Source: Arabidopsis thaliana
Lineage: Eukaryota > Streptophyta > Magnoliopsida > Brassicales > Brassicaceae
Assembly: GCF_000001735.4 (NCBI RefSeq)
Contig: NC_003075.7
Coordinates: 14,881,001-14,945,000, forward strand
Reading direction: 5' to 3'
Length of the DNA stretch: 64,000 bases
Shown here: positions 36,425 through 49,139 of the stretch, piece by piece
Numbering within the stretch: the first letter of the stretch is position 1
How the letters are laid out: each line of letters begins with the position of its first letter
Program-made: the position numbers and the translations under genes
Notes under the pieces: model-generated
The model's input: only the letters and a program-made list of their open reading frames with translations
Database searches by the model: none
What the model was told of the DNA's origin: nothing

Positions 36425-38520
36425 GACATAAAGTATACTAACAAGTGAGAAGGAAGAAGAGTGGTATTGGTGAATAATGATGATGAAGAAGAAGAAGAAG
36501 AAGAAAAAGAAGAATAGTACGTGTGTGAATCAGAAGACAAGATATGGATACATGTTTGCTTCTCCTTCTTGCTTTTGTCACCTTTTATGGATTCTTCTCA
36601 GCTTTTTTTTTTGTTCTTTATTCGTTTCGTCTGAGAGAAGCCTCCTTTGTGCCTGTAAACCTTTTTTCTCTCTCTTTCTAGTTCTCTCTAACCCTTACCT
36701 TCTTTTCTCTTTCATAATTTTGCATGTCTGTCTAATTAAATACGACTGTAATAAAATTTCTAATTTAGTAAAACAAAATTATTTTTAGTGTTAAGCAATT
36801 AAAAATTCAGCAGTTTTACAATAGTTAAATAAATAAGCTAGTTATTTAATTTAGTCTAGATTTGACTGGAAATGACGTTATTAATGTATTTAGTGGTTTT
36901 TTCATCAATAAATTACTAATTTATATATAGACGCTAAAAATCCAGCGTTATCGCTAATGATTTGGGTGAAAATTTGAAAGATTTGGTAGTATACCACTCT
37001 GTCGGTGTTCCGACAGTATAATTCTAACATCAGTAGACCATTGCAATCAAGTTCTCAAGTGTTTTTATCTTTATATTATATGTTGGTTTAAAGCCGGTTT
37101 GCATCCACAGTGCAGCATGTATACCGGACCAATATTGTTATGTTAATTAACTTCCAGTCACTCATTGCTAAACTTCTTTTGATATGCATACAAACACGTT
37201 TTAACTTATGAAATCTTGACTTCCGTTTTTTATTCGATTTCTACTAAATCGAGACATGATGGACAATTATTTAAATGAAGTGATATAGACAATTAAATAA
37301 TTGTATCAATACAAGCTTGAAAATGGTCTGACCAAAAACATGTGCTCCCTAGTCGAGGCTCGGTTTTATCGAGACAAACACCACTAAACCCTATACTCAT
37401 TTTCATATTCATATTCATAAATCATAATACGTACTATATAAAAACACACTGATTAAACCGAACCGAAACTGAAAATAATTGGTAGGTGTTGATTATGCTG
37501 CAGAAGAGAAAGATCGAAAGGCCTAAGAGTGACACGTGTACGGAGATGGTATGAAGAAGCTAAAAGAATAGAGATAGAGAGGTTGAAAGCACGTAGGCAA
37601 TGACTTGTGAGGTGAAATGACAGAGCAAAGGCAAAACAAAAACAAAAGAGTTACGAATGAGACAGAATGTCTCAGGAAACGTCAGCTTCTTCTGTTTTTT
37701 GGCTCTTCATTTCGTAAAACCAATTTTCTTTTGGAACTGTCACGGAAAGCCCACATGGTGTGGGATGATATGAACCTGTCCATTAATTTGAAACTTGGAA
37801 GGAGAAACAAATCAGAAGCGTGAAATTAGGTCACTTGGTTATCAATGATTCTGTTTTTTGGGAAATCTTGGTGTTTGTTCTCAAATTCAGATATCCATTG
37901 AAAATAGATGATCTTCGCCTAGTAAGTATTGAAAATTATATGATTTTCTAAGGAGGTTAGCTGGTTAGTGATGGGAAGCAACTTGTTAGTCCTTTTAGCT
38001 ATGGACTGAGACCCATATTATTGGGCCATAATCGAAGCCCATAGGACCATAATCGAAGCCCACAAGTCCACAATATTGCTTCAATTGGTGAAAGATACTG
38101 TGGATTGTAGAGTGTGTAGTAGACGTAATCAATTTTCTACAATAGTAGATGTGTACGTAACTGGACGAGTTTCTGGACTATATTCGAATTTCATCTTTGT
38201 AGTTTGTTTATATACTTGGACCAAAAAAGATTATAACTAATTAAAAAACAGCGGAATTGACAAATGAGAACACCCTCCTTGAAACGGCGAAGAAATAGTC
38301 AAATGTGCGATACTTATTTTTTGTAAACCTTAAAGATTTTGTTTTTTCTTTTTGATAATGACCAGTTCCCACAAAAACAGGTAAGTTAAATCAACCATGT
38401 GCATACTGCAAGAAGATAACATCTCTATATAGTTGCGCAAGAATATAAAAACCGGCGTTATTTACGAGTTACAGTTTTCTAACAGATTTGGTGAATAACA
38501 AGGTTTATTAATTGTAGATA

Positions 38521-38522
<2 letters not shown>

Positions 38523-38552
<30 letters not shown>
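38523..38552. repeat. (TA)n microsatellite
   Basis: Uninterrupted alternating T and A over about 30 bases, in the spacer upstream of GGP1. Confidence 0.9.
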
Positions 38553-38553
<1 letters not shown>

Positions 38554-39499
38554 AAGTATGTATGTGTTATATATTGCATAAATACATTCAAGATAGTTAT
38601 TTATTTAATTAAAAACGGTAAAATATAGATTTTATCAAATGACATATTTTTAGTTTAAATATGGTACAATTAATTTTAAGATTTACTGGCACATCAAATG
38701 ATCAAAATGTGGTTGATAATTGTGTTGATTATTGTTATTGATAAAACCATTTTCTTTTCAATTAAACAGGTGTGGTTTGGACGAATCCTAATCATCTTAG
38801 AAGAATAAGACGATTTTTTTTTTGCCCCAGACGATTAAAACATATCTTATGATTGGCAGCCACACATATGCACTTTTTAGTGAGATATGATATTACGAAA
38901 TGCTAGTTTACGTATAGTTTCTAAAATACAAATTTCACGCACTAAACTACGGACACCTAGTTAAGAAATAATTATTGATATGATGTATGATAGTATTTAA
39001 ACTATATAATAAAATACAAAAATCAAAACTATTATTTTTTAAAAAAAAAGAATCACATAGTGTAAATACTCATGTATTTTTCTTTAGTCATCACAAAATT
39101 TACTTCTCTAGATTTTTAAAAAAGTTTTGAGCTATTAAAAGCATTTATATCGTGTAGAGACATAAAAGTATATCAATAATAAAAAAATAATATATATTTC
39201 TAATTTAATTATGAAATACTTACTACTTAATTTCTTTTGACAAGTGATTCCATTATTTGTTTATTGTTTGTCTACAAATGATATCCATGTTCAAACTGTG
39301 TCAATCATTCAGAATAGAGTCAACAACGGTTGCCGTCCACGGTCCACTCCGGCCTCTAAACTTTTTTTTTTTTTTAAGAGCCTCTAAACTTTTTTTTCTG
39401 AAGTAAACAACAAAATTAAAACTATAATATATACAAAACTGTTACATAAAACGTGGAAAATTAAAAAACCAGTAGGTAGGTCGACCAAATCAAATCTCA

Positions 39500-39507
39500 T
39501 ATAAATA
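39500..39507 (+). promoter_or_regulatory. TATA box of GGP1
   Basis: TATAAATA about 100 bp upstream of the GGP1 ATG, followed by ACATACATAC and a CT-rich leader. Position and sequence are typical of an Arabidopsis TATA promoter. Confidence 0.65.
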
Positions 39508-39604
39508 CATACATACATACGTCTTTATTCTCCACTGCTCTATTTCTCAATCTCTCTCCTAAATCAATCAATCTTTGTATTTTCATTTAGCCAGAACAAA
39601 AAAA

Positions 39605-41286
39605 ATGGTGGAGCAAAAGAGATACGCTCTGTTTCTAGCGACTTTGGACTCAGAGTTCGTGAAGAAAACTTACGGAGGATACCACAACGTGTTCGTGACG
39701 ACGTTCGGAGACGAAGGAGAGCATTGGGACTCCTTTAGAGTCGTCAGCGGAGAGTTTCCTGACGAGAAAGATCTGGAGAAATACGATGGCTTCGTTATCA
39801 GCGGAAGCTCTCACGATGCCTTTGAGAATGATGATTGGATCCTTAAGCTCTGTGATATTGTCAAGAAAATTGATGAGATGAAGAAGAAAATTCTTGGCAT
39901 CTGCTTTGGTCATCAGGTTCTTTTCTTTTTTCTATTATCCCCTATTTTAAATATATTGGATTTTTTTTGTCATTTCAACTTTTAATTATTGGTTTAAAGT
40001 GAATCATTTTATTAATTTGTGAATTTAATGGGTATATGAACATCCCCTGTTTTTTTTATTTCATGAATTTTGTTAGTTGTCTAAGATTCTAAACAACTAG
40101 TACTTAAATTGAACCTAAATTGTGCATAACATCGAGTGAAAAGTTAAAGATGCTCATTTAGAGAAAACAAAATCCAATTTATGAATGAATAAATGGGTCA
40201 TTTCCGTGAAAATATTTAATGAACAAAGTAAATCACACTTCTTGGTTTGGCTGTTTTGATGAATGGGTCATTAATTAATAAATGTATGCACTAGTGGAGA
40301 GTATTCAATAAAGCATGACAATAAAGATTATTATCTATAAGAGTAAGGGACTGATTCTTCACTAGTGGCGAGTATTCATCTTATTTTTTTTATTGGTTTG
40401 AATTAGTGTTGTGATATCATTTGGAATGATTCAAAAACTGAATAGTGCATGTTGTTGATTAAAAAATATTCTTCTAATTGAAAACGATTTTTCCTTTAGA
40501 TCATAGCCAGGGTAAGGGGAGGAACAGTCGGAAGAGCAAAGAAGGGACCAGAACTTAAACTTGGAGACATAACCATCGTCAAGGATGCGATTACGCCTGG
40601 AAGTTACTTCGGAAACGAGATTCCTGATAGCATAGCGATCATCAAATGTCACCAGGACGAAGTGTTGGTGCTGCCCGAAACTGCTAAAGTGCTTGCGTAT
40701 TCCAAGAACTACGAGGTGGAGATGTATTCGATTGAGGATCATTTGTTCTGTATCCAAGGACATCCTGAGTATAACAAAGAGATTCTCTTCGAGATTGTTG
40801 ATCGTGTTCTTGCTCTAGGCTACGTCAAGGTTGGTTTTATTTCTCTTTTCTCTTAACCTTGATCAATTTACAGACAACAATAACATTGAAAAACTTGGAT
40901 ATAGTACATATGGGTGGGTTTTGGATTAAATATTCACCGGCTCGAAATAGAATATTGTAAATTAGGGTGTTGTTGATTAGTCACTTCAATATAGTACACC
41001 TCATAGTATCTATCATTTGGTTGACACAATTACTCCAATTTCCGTAACATGTGGCATGTTGTTGCCTTGCTGGTATAAACTTATGATCATTTTAACTGTT
41101 TTGGAATCGAATATTAAATATCAATGAGGACAAAAATCTAGAATATTTCTAAGAAATTGTAAATTAAATATGCAGCAAGAATTTGCTGATGCGGCTAAGG
41201 CAACGATGGAGAATAGGGGAGCAGACAGGAAGCTTTGGGAGACGATTTGCAAGAACTTCCTCAAAGGCAGAGTTCCAACTAACTAG
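39605..41286 (+). CDS. GGP1: gamma-glutamyl peptidase 1
   Basis: Three exons join in phase 0: 39605-39916, 40500-40829, 41176-41286, giving 250 residues. The protein is a class I glutamine amidotransferase-like peptidase. It removes the gamma-glutamyl residue from glutathione conjugates in glucosinolate and camalexin synthesis, in the cytosol. The triad is visible: C100 in GICFGHQ, and H192 and E194 in [10 protein letters not shown]. There is no signal peptide, in line with a cytosolic enzyme. It is the first of three tandem copies on the same strand with identical exon phases. A TATA box lies about 100 bp upstream. I recognise it as At4g30530; the pathway role is established knowledge. Confidence 0.94.
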
Positions 41287-42320
41287 TTTCACTCCCAAAT
41301 TATCTATTTGGCTCTTGTCATATTGAAACAATTTGTGGATTTATGATCTTGCTTTATTTTTATTCAATGTATAACGACATATTAATCTCGGCGTGACTTA
41401 TTTGTGTTATACCAGTTGATAAATGAATAAGAAGAACCTAAGCTATTTAAAGCCATAATTGCAGTTGTCAAATAAAAAAGTGGAGATATGCTTCAAGAAA
41501 CCTATATAATGAATATTGCATTTCTTTAATTTCTTTAACATGTGATTGTAGTCATGTTTTTCGGTTACCCTAAATTCAAACAAAGAACCACGAACATAAG
41601 AAAAGAAAAAAGCTAAGCAATGCATGACCGAATATTTTTTGTATAATAGGTGACAATTAAGCTATTGATCATTCACATAAATATTGTACATAACACTCTT
41701 TTAGTTATAAATTTATCATGCTAATGCAACACTCAATACCTAGACTATATAATTAACTAACAGAGAGAGATGGGAGAAATCTGTTTCATCTACATTTTTA
41801 CCGCCTTTCCATTTCCCAATCTATTAATGTAGTGATAAAATGCATCTTTCCATTTTTTTTTTTTTTTGACGTCCATCAATGATCAAATCCCTTTACGATT
41901 GCGATTCACAAAGAATCAATGCCAAAATACACGTCGCAAATTCGTAATGATATAGTATAATGCCCAAAAAACACGTGAGTAAATAAGATTAAACCAACTG
42001 TAATGTCTAATCACATATCTTGTAATTTAAACCGGTATAATAATACTAAACCGGGAAAACCTAATTGTTGTCTTGCATTTTCCCTCTATGGCTCAAGGTA
42101 TAATTAAAATGGATATCAGTTAGATGCATACTGCATACGTTTTTAACATTTCGAATCCATAAATTCAGTTGTTGCGATAATCCAAAACTAATTTGCTCAG
42201 TACACGGACCAAACCAAAAACCGGTTCTTTTAGACCAAACCGAAATTGTCTACTCCTAGTCCTCCTGCATATATGCCCCAACACATCTCTCAATCCTCTC
42301 ATCGTCAATAATATCTTTAT
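41287..42320. other. spacer between GGP1 and GGP2
   Basis: About 1 kb, AT-rich, holding the GGP1 3' UTR and the GGP2 promoter. Several ACCGG(T) words appear at 42030-42230. No gene or repeat is evident. Confidence 0.5.
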
Positions 42321-44075
42321 ATGACAATGGTGAAGCAGATAAGAAGATACGCTCTATTTCAAGCCACGCCAGATTCTGAGTTCGTGAAGGAGATGTACGG
42401 AGGCTACTTCAACGTATTCGTGTCGGCTTTCGGAGACGAAGGAGAGCAATGGGATCTTTTCCGTGTGATCGACGGCGAGTTTCCTCGCGACGAAGATCTT
42501 GAGAAGTATGAGGGATTCGTCATTAGTGGGAGTTTACATGACGCTTTCACAGAAGAGGATTGGATCATTGAGCTTTGCTCTGTTTGCAAAAAACTTGATG
42601 TGATGAAGAAGAAAATTCTTGGCATATGCTTTGGTCACCAGGTTTGATATTATTATCATCCAACGTTTTCTTCTTCTTCTATCATTTAAAATATATCATA
42701 CTTGTATAATTTTTTAATTACTTACCACTAGGTAAAATCTTTACATAAAAGTGCATGTTTTTTCTTTCGTAATTTCTCTTTTTAAAATTCGATGTACATA
42801 ACTGTTTTGCCTAACTTCATAAGCTATGTTGTAGACTAGCGTTAGACTAGATGAATCTAGTTCTATTCAAAGTAATAAATTTTAAATTATAAAAGCATAC
42901 TGCATAATTGAATTAGAATCATCATGCCATATTCATAACATATCGCATGCTATATCATTTTCAAGTTTTTTTTTTCAAGTTATAATGCAGTATTGCATGC
43001 TATATCATTTTCAAATTAAATTTTGCGTGGAATATATATATATATATATATATATTGAGGATAATAATCATCAAACATCATGTTTTATAACTTGAAAATG
43101 AGATAGCATGCAATATGTAATGAATATGGAAAAGATTTAGGCTGTGTAATGAACATGTAAATTTTAATTTTCTAGTCAGATATTATTATTATAGACAGAA
43201 AGTAATTAAAGAAGAAAAACATAATTTTTTGTTGTTGTTGTAAAATGATATATTTGGGTAAAAGATATTAGATTAAGTACACTGTTATATACTTTATAAA
43301 TTCTTTATATGAGTACGAATAAATGTACTTATCAAAGAAATAACTAATGTATGTGTGTATGGATTAGTTTCATCTACACATGGTGGTTAATAATCCTGAA
43401 AACAATATATATACCTAGCTTACGTTTTTTTTTCTTGTTTTGGATTTAGATCATATGTAGAGTAAGAGGTGGGAAAGTGGGAAGGGCTCGTAAAGGACCA
43501 GACATAGGCCTCGGTAACATAACGATCGTTCAAGATGTGATCAAACCGGGTGATTACTTCGATCAAATCGAGTCATTGTCGATCATACAATGTCATCGAG
43601 ACGAAGTACTTGAGCCTCCAGAGTCGGCTAGAGTCATAGGATTCTCAGACAAATGCGACGTTGAGATATTCTCAGTGGAAGATCACTTGCTTTGCTTTCA
43701 AGGTCATCCCGAGTATAACAAAGAGATTCTCCTTGAGATCATTGATCGTGTCCACAAGATCAAATTTGTTGAGGTTCGTTTTAAACGTCTATCTTTGGTT
43801 TTATTAATCCTATTATGTATAGATTGGTCGGTCTTCTAATGTCCCAACCCTTGGGAGATTATTCCGCTACGTACCCAATTTAAATTCCGTTGTTCAGGAT
43901 ATATATATATATATGTAGCCAGGGTGAGGAATCTCTAAAACGATTTTTTAAACTAAAAAATATGTAGGAGGAAATTTTGGAGAAAGCAAAGGATTCGATC
44001 AAGAAGTTTGAACCAGACACGCAGCGTTTGCACATGCTTTGCAAGAATTTTCTGAAAGGACGAAGAACCCACTAA
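42321..44075 (+). CDS. GGP2: gamma-glutamyl peptidase 2 (tandem copy)
   Basis: Three exons: 42321-42641, 43450-43773, 43968-44075, giving 250 residues from the first ATG or 248 from the second at 42327, which aligns better with the GGP1 start. The active site is intact: C103 in GICFGHQ, and H193 and E195 in [10 protein letters not shown]. Exon phases match its neighbours. Exon 2 is two codons shorter than in GGP1, and the C-terminal exon is more diverged ([11 protein letters not shown]). Intron 1 (808 nt) is the longest of the trio and carries a hairpin-forming inverted repeat and a TA tract. It is probably a working peptidase, but substrate preference cannot be read from sequence. I recognise it as At4g30540. 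Confidence 0.9.
42927..43129. repeat. inverted repeat in GGP2 intron 1
   Basis: The 39-bp arms at 42927-42965 and 43091-43129 are inverted copies matching at 36 of 39 positions. Between them, 42995-43014 repeats 20 bases of the left arm in direct orientation, and a (TA)n tract sits near 43032-43055. It looks like a small foldback element or decayed MITE. Confidence 0.75.
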
Positions 44076-44617
44076 TTGGTTTAGTTTCCACGTTCATGGT
44101 CTAAATAAATTCTACTACGTTTGTGTAATTTCATAACTATTATATGGTCATGGTCATCACATAATGTAACATATCTTCGCTTTTAACTAAATTACCGACT
44201 GCTATAAGAAATAATAATAATAAATTACCGATAAACAAAAAGAAGAAGACTGGTATTTGTAATTTTAATTTAGTCATTTATAAGTGGGTATAGGTTACGT
44301 GTATAAATAGATTATTTGATCTTCAAAAAATACACGTAAAATCGAGCTACGGTAAACAAATAAATGTGATTCTAAACTTAGATAAATTATTAGGTGGAGT
44401 TGTCATCTTATAGACAGCTAATCTCGATGTGTGATTCTTTTTTTTTCAACTAATTTTTGACTATTTTTTTTCTGTTTTCTTTATTTAACAAAAATCTCAC
44501 TTGGCGTGTCTGATCTTGTTCCCCGTCGTCGTCTCTAACTTACACATTTCCATTCTCCGAATCTCTATCTCTCCTTTTGCTTCATCGGTGTGATCTCTGA
44601 GACGAAAGAAGAAGAAG
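44076..44617. other. spacer between GGP2 and GGP3
   Basis: 542 bp, AT-rich to about 44500, then CT-rich leader sequence before the GGP3 start. No separate gene is seen. Confidence 0.5.
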
Positions 44618-45713
44618 ATGGTGGTTATTGAGCAGAAGAAGAGGTTTGCTTTGTTTTTAGCGACGTGTGATTCAGAGTTCGTGAAGAAGACTTACGGTGG
44701 TTACTTCAATGTCTTCGTTTCAACTTTCGGCGAAGAAGGTGAGCAATGGGATCTATTCCGAGTCATCGACGGACAATTTCCCGACGAGAATGATTTAGAC
44801 AAGTACGACGGTTTCGTTATCAGTGGTAGTCCACATGATGCTTTCGGAGACGCCGATTGGATTGTTAAGCTTTGCGAAGTTTGTCAGAAACTTGATCACA
44901 TGAAGAAGAAAGTTCTCGGCATCTGCTTCGGCCACCAGGTTCCTTTCAATTCAGTTTTGCTCAATTTCTGATTTGGATCTGATCGGTTGGAATCTTAGGG
45001 TTTAGATTGACTCACATTTAGCTCATTTCAATTTTTAGATCAGACTCGAGTTGTTCCAATGCCATTATAGTTAGATTGATATCTTTATATTGTTGGTTTA
45101 TTGATGGAGAGAGTGTTTGTTGATGAACGTTTGCTTTGTTCTGGATTGTGTCTCTGTTCTTTTGGCTATAGATAATTACTAGAGTTAAAGGTGGGAAGAT
45201 AGGAAGAGCACTCAAAGGTGCAGATATGGGACTTAGAAGCATAACCATAGCGAAAGACAATGAAAAACTACGAGGTTACTTTGGAGACGTTGAGGTCCCA
45301 GCATCTTTAGCTATTATAAAATGTCATCAGGATGAAGTGTTGGAACTTCCTGAGTCTGCTACACTACTTGCTTCTTCTGAGGTATGTAACGTCGAGATGT
45401 TCTCTATTGGAGATCATTTTTTCTGTATTCAAGGGCATCCAGAGTATAACAAAGAGATTCTGTTTGAGATTGTGGACCGAGTCCTTAATATGAAGCTGAT
45501 GGAGGTTTGTTCTCCTTCTCTATGATCTCTATTTTTGCTAGATAAACATTTCGGAGTGTTCTTGTTCTCAATGTAGTTAGCCTTATCAAGAATTGCAATG
45601 TGATTGATTTTTTTCAGCAAGAGTTTGCGGATAAGGCAAAGAGTACGATGGAGACTGCGCAACCAGACAGGATTCTATGGCAGAAGCTCTGCAAAAACTT
45701 CCTGAAAGGTTGA
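44618..45713 (+). CDS. GGP3: gamma-glutamyl peptidase 3 (tandem copy)
   Basis: Three exons join in phase 0: 44618-44938, 45172-45504, 45618-45713, giving 249 residues. Catalytic residues are C103 (GICFGHQ) and H196 with E198 ([10 protein letters not shown]). Introns are short (233 and 113 nt), unlike those of GGP2. Like GGP1 it is reported to process glutathione conjugates in the cytosol during glucosinolate synthesis, and the two act redundantly; that is established knowledge, not visible here. The 3' end faces the 3' end of CNGC9 across 260 bp, so the transcripts probably overlap. I recognise it as At4g30550. Confidence 0.93.
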
Positions 45714-45973
45714 TGATCCGAGACTATGTTATCTCTGTATGAACTTATCAAAAACTATGTCATCTCTCAATAAACCTGCAGTATCTTTCATATTTTATCT
45801 TCAGGAAACAGAAAGAAACACATATAAAACAAATCACAATCACAAATAATCTTTTATGTTACCACCTTTTTCTTTATCTTAATGTAGCAACACAAATCAA
45901 ACAATAAAATTCAATCCGAGTTATACAAGTTATAAGCGTTCATAGACATTAGCACTTTTCTGGTAAAATTTGG

Positions 45974-48681
45974 TCAACTAGTATCATCAGCAGAGAAATC
46001 AGGTTCTGAAGGCTTCTGATATTTCACAAGTTCTATAGTAGACTTTGCTTCAATACGGTTCTTGTGAACTTTACGAAGTGCATTTGCAGCAAACTTTGAA
46101 GCCAGGAACGTCGCTCTGATGCTAGTAACTGATCCTTCTCCTTCTTCTTCTTCTTTCCTGAGTTGCTCAAGTTTCTTCTTCTTCACGTATCGTCGCCACG
46201 CGGCTTGTATGAAGATAGCAGCCCAAGTTCTCCATTGTTGCGAGTAGAATCTGAATGTGTGTTGAACTTGCCTGCTGTGTAGTCTTCTGAACTGGCTAGC
46301 CACAAATTTGAGCTCATCTGCTATCAAAGCAAAAGCCTCTACTTCAGTTAGAGCCTTTGCGGTTCTGGTAGAGGATGGTAGGTTGGAACCAGATTTGGGA
46401 TCAAGTGCCCATGTCAAAAGCTCTTCCCCACAGAAATCTCCTTCTTTAAGCAAACTGCGGTTGAAGAAACCGCTTCTTCCGCCATCGGTGGTCACACTCT
46501 CAAGCCGACCACGGATAATGAAGAGCATCTCGTTAACCGGGTCGCCTTCCCGAACCAAATAAGAGCTCTCTGTGTACAGACACGGCTTCAACCGCTCACA
46601 GATTGCATCGAGCAGCCTCTCATCCATATTCTCAAACAATGGAACCTTTCCATAAGAAAAATAGAACAAGATGGTTTCATTTATGAATCAAGATTAGAAA
46701 AAGGCTTTTAAAGTAAGATTCAACTTACCCTCCGAACCAAAGCCAGACAGAGATGGCGTTTGATATCTCTTCTCAGATCCTTTGGGAGGTTCTGAACCAA
46801 ATTCTCTTCATCAACTCCGCGTGTCTCCAACCATTTGTACTGGTCATATCGTCTGACTCGTTCTCGCAGTTCCGGTGGAAGCATTCGATGATGCATCCAC
46901 TGTTCTGAATCACGTCTTTTCACTCTCATTTCTTCAAGCCGGATTGTAAGGGATTGAAGATAAGTCTGCATGTTTCCAATAAGAAGAGCAAAGAGAAGAA
47001 GTCCAGCAATGGCAAGTGCTATGGAGAATATAACTTCTCCAGGGTATGTGCTGGTTTCAAGCCCTTGACCAAGAGTGCTGCATTTGACATCGACAAAGTT
47101 ACTAATGCAACAGAGACTTTTCATAATGACTATAGAAGACGGATTCTTTAGAATTACGTACCTGAGATTCTGAAGTCCCCACCATAAACAGAAGAAGTAC
47201 TTAGAGACAAAGCTCTTAGATGAGACAATGCCAGAGGACAAGGCTCTTAAGTAGATCCCAAAATCAAAAGGAGGATTATCGGTTGTATTAACTGGGCAAT
47301 TTAATTGCAGAACAGAATCTTTGATGGTAGTCCAAGCTGCATAACCATCCATTTTTTCATTACCACAAAACAGGAAGTTTCTGTGACAGTCCAAGCTGCT
47401 ATTACTGCAAACCTTGGTCCAGCATCCATTATAACGTTCCAAGGCCAATAAGTACCATATAGCCCCAACAATCTGATAAAAACATAAGGGAAAAAAGAGA
47501 GAGTGATGAATGGATCTTTTGAGAATATAAGAGGAAAGCTACCAAAGATAGTATGTACTGACATGGCTTGCGAGCATGTAGAGTAGCAAGTAATAAGCTG
47601 CACCAGCCCAAGCAGTTTCAGCAAAAACACCAGCTGTTCTCTTTAACTCTGAGCTCAAAGGATACAACCGAATGAATCTTGGAATATATTGAACTAAAAT
47701 GATAGATCGCAATGCCCGCTTTGTTGCTAGCACACTTGCACCTTTAGAGATGTAAAGAAATCTCCAAACTACAATCTGAAAAATCCAAAGAATAACATAA
47801 ACTAGTCATAAAAATTTAGAGAACAAAGAAACAATGGAAGATAAGAGAACACTGGGAGAGGCATTTCTGTTATTACCTGTGGAAGTGGAAGCACAGAGAG
47901 AAAGTCAATGATGAAATACTGCTGCAAATAACGTTTTGCTATCTGTGCAGGGTCAATCACAAGTTCGCCTCGACCAAAAACCCGAGAAGAAGGGGCGACA
48001 AAAGCTGTTCTAAACCGAAGAGCCATGTGAAAAAGATAAAACGCATCAATTACTGTCCGCAGCGTTGTTGCTATAATAGCCAACTTCCGGTCTATACCGA
48101 TACATTTCTCATTATCCTTAACAAACGGAAGATACAAGAAGAGCGGATCCACAGACACAGCGAGAATGCAAGAAGTAACAAACAGTTTGTTACAGAGCAA
48201 AAGAAACTTGTCCTGTGGATCAAAAATCTTCTTCTCTGATACTTTAAGATCTTCAGGAAAAACTGCTCGTGAAACCCCTAAACCAATTGATCTTCCTATA
48301 GACCAAAGACCTTTAGAACCTTTTCTAAACCCTTTCTTAAAGGAACCAGAAGATACATTGTTTCCCTGAGCACCACCACCACGTGTTGGTCCTTGTAAAT
48401 TGAGAGTGCATCTGTTTAGACCAGTATCAGAAGTCTGCGAGTACCTAGAATCCATACTATCCAACCTGTGAAGAACAAAATAAACTAAAGATATCCATTT
48501 AGTTTCAAACCTGAAGTAAAGGAATGTCCTTTTTGGCTAAACAATATCTGAATCTGCTAGAATGATATCATCATGTTAAATTTCGATCAACTATATACAA
48601 TAATGAGAGTTACCTTACAAACTTCTCGAGACGGCCACTGATTACTTGTGATTTGACTGCTTTTTTGCCACAGTCTAACAT
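45974..48681 (-). CDS. CNGC9: cyclic nucleotide-gated channel 9
   Basis: Six exons, leftward: 48614-48681, 47877-48465, 47563-47775, 47162-47472, 46729-47077, 45974-46645, giving 733 residues. The start lies in a 68-nt first exon (MLDCGKKAVKS). Six transmembrane segments span about residues 105-430. The pore segment reads WWGLQNLSTLGQGL, with the filter region near 392-399. The C-linker follows S6, the cyclic nucleotide-binding fold occupies about 511-635, and an IQ-type calmodulin site (FIQAAWRRYVKKK) lies near 655. This is a plasma-membrane Ca2+-permeable channel of group I (CNGC5/6/9 type), linked to root hairs and guard cells. I recognise it as At4g30560. A 5' UTR intron is inferred upstream. 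Confidence 0.94.
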
Positions 48682-48717
48682 GCTTTTTCCTTGTGACTCA
48701 ACTCATGAATCCCAAAC

Positions 48718-49139
48718 CTGTTTTTACACACATAAGAAAATGTAATAAACATTTATGATCAAAATCATTTCAAGCAGCAAAATCCTAAACTTGCAATAAA
48801 TATAAAAATAATTCAAGCACAAAAAATGTTATTGTTTGTTTACAGAATCTCTCTAAAAATCAAACTTGGTTAATGGGTTAAGAACATCCATCCATTTTCG
48901 TTGACCTGAGAACTCAAATTGACGGAAAAAACTTGAAAGGAACCACATTTTCTCCCCAAACCAAAACATCAACAAAAGGGTACAAACGAAAAAACTAAAT
49001 ACTTGAGTTTTCAGCATGAAAACGAGACGATCTTAAACGAGAAAGGTGTCAACCAAAATCAAGCAATGGGAAGTACAAAATGAAGATCATTCCAAACAGT
49101 AATTGGCTAAGAAATTAGGAGGGAATGCAAGAGATATAC
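48718..49139 (-). other. inferred 5' UTR intron of CNGC9
   Basis: Leftward, a donor GTATATCT after TTCTCTG at 49140 and an acceptor ACAG at 48718 frame AT-rich sequence. The exon piece 48682-48717 contains a two-codon upstream frame (ATG AGT TGA, 48698-48706). Splicing is inferred from the sites only. Confidence 0.5.

Larger units (their letters stand above)
36425..39604. other. intergenic spacer upstream of GGP1
   Basis: AT-rich with simple repeats: a GAA/AAG run at about 36484-36515 and (TA)n at 38523-38552. Open frames at 36477-36788 and 37617-37823 are dominated by these repeats or by low-complexity sequence. The last few hundred bases hold the GGP1 promoter. Confidence 0.5.

Noticed and set aside
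36477..36788. 103-codon frame starting with a Lys run
   Set aside because: Opens in a GAA/AAG microsatellite and continues in CT-rich sequence; no recognisable domain.
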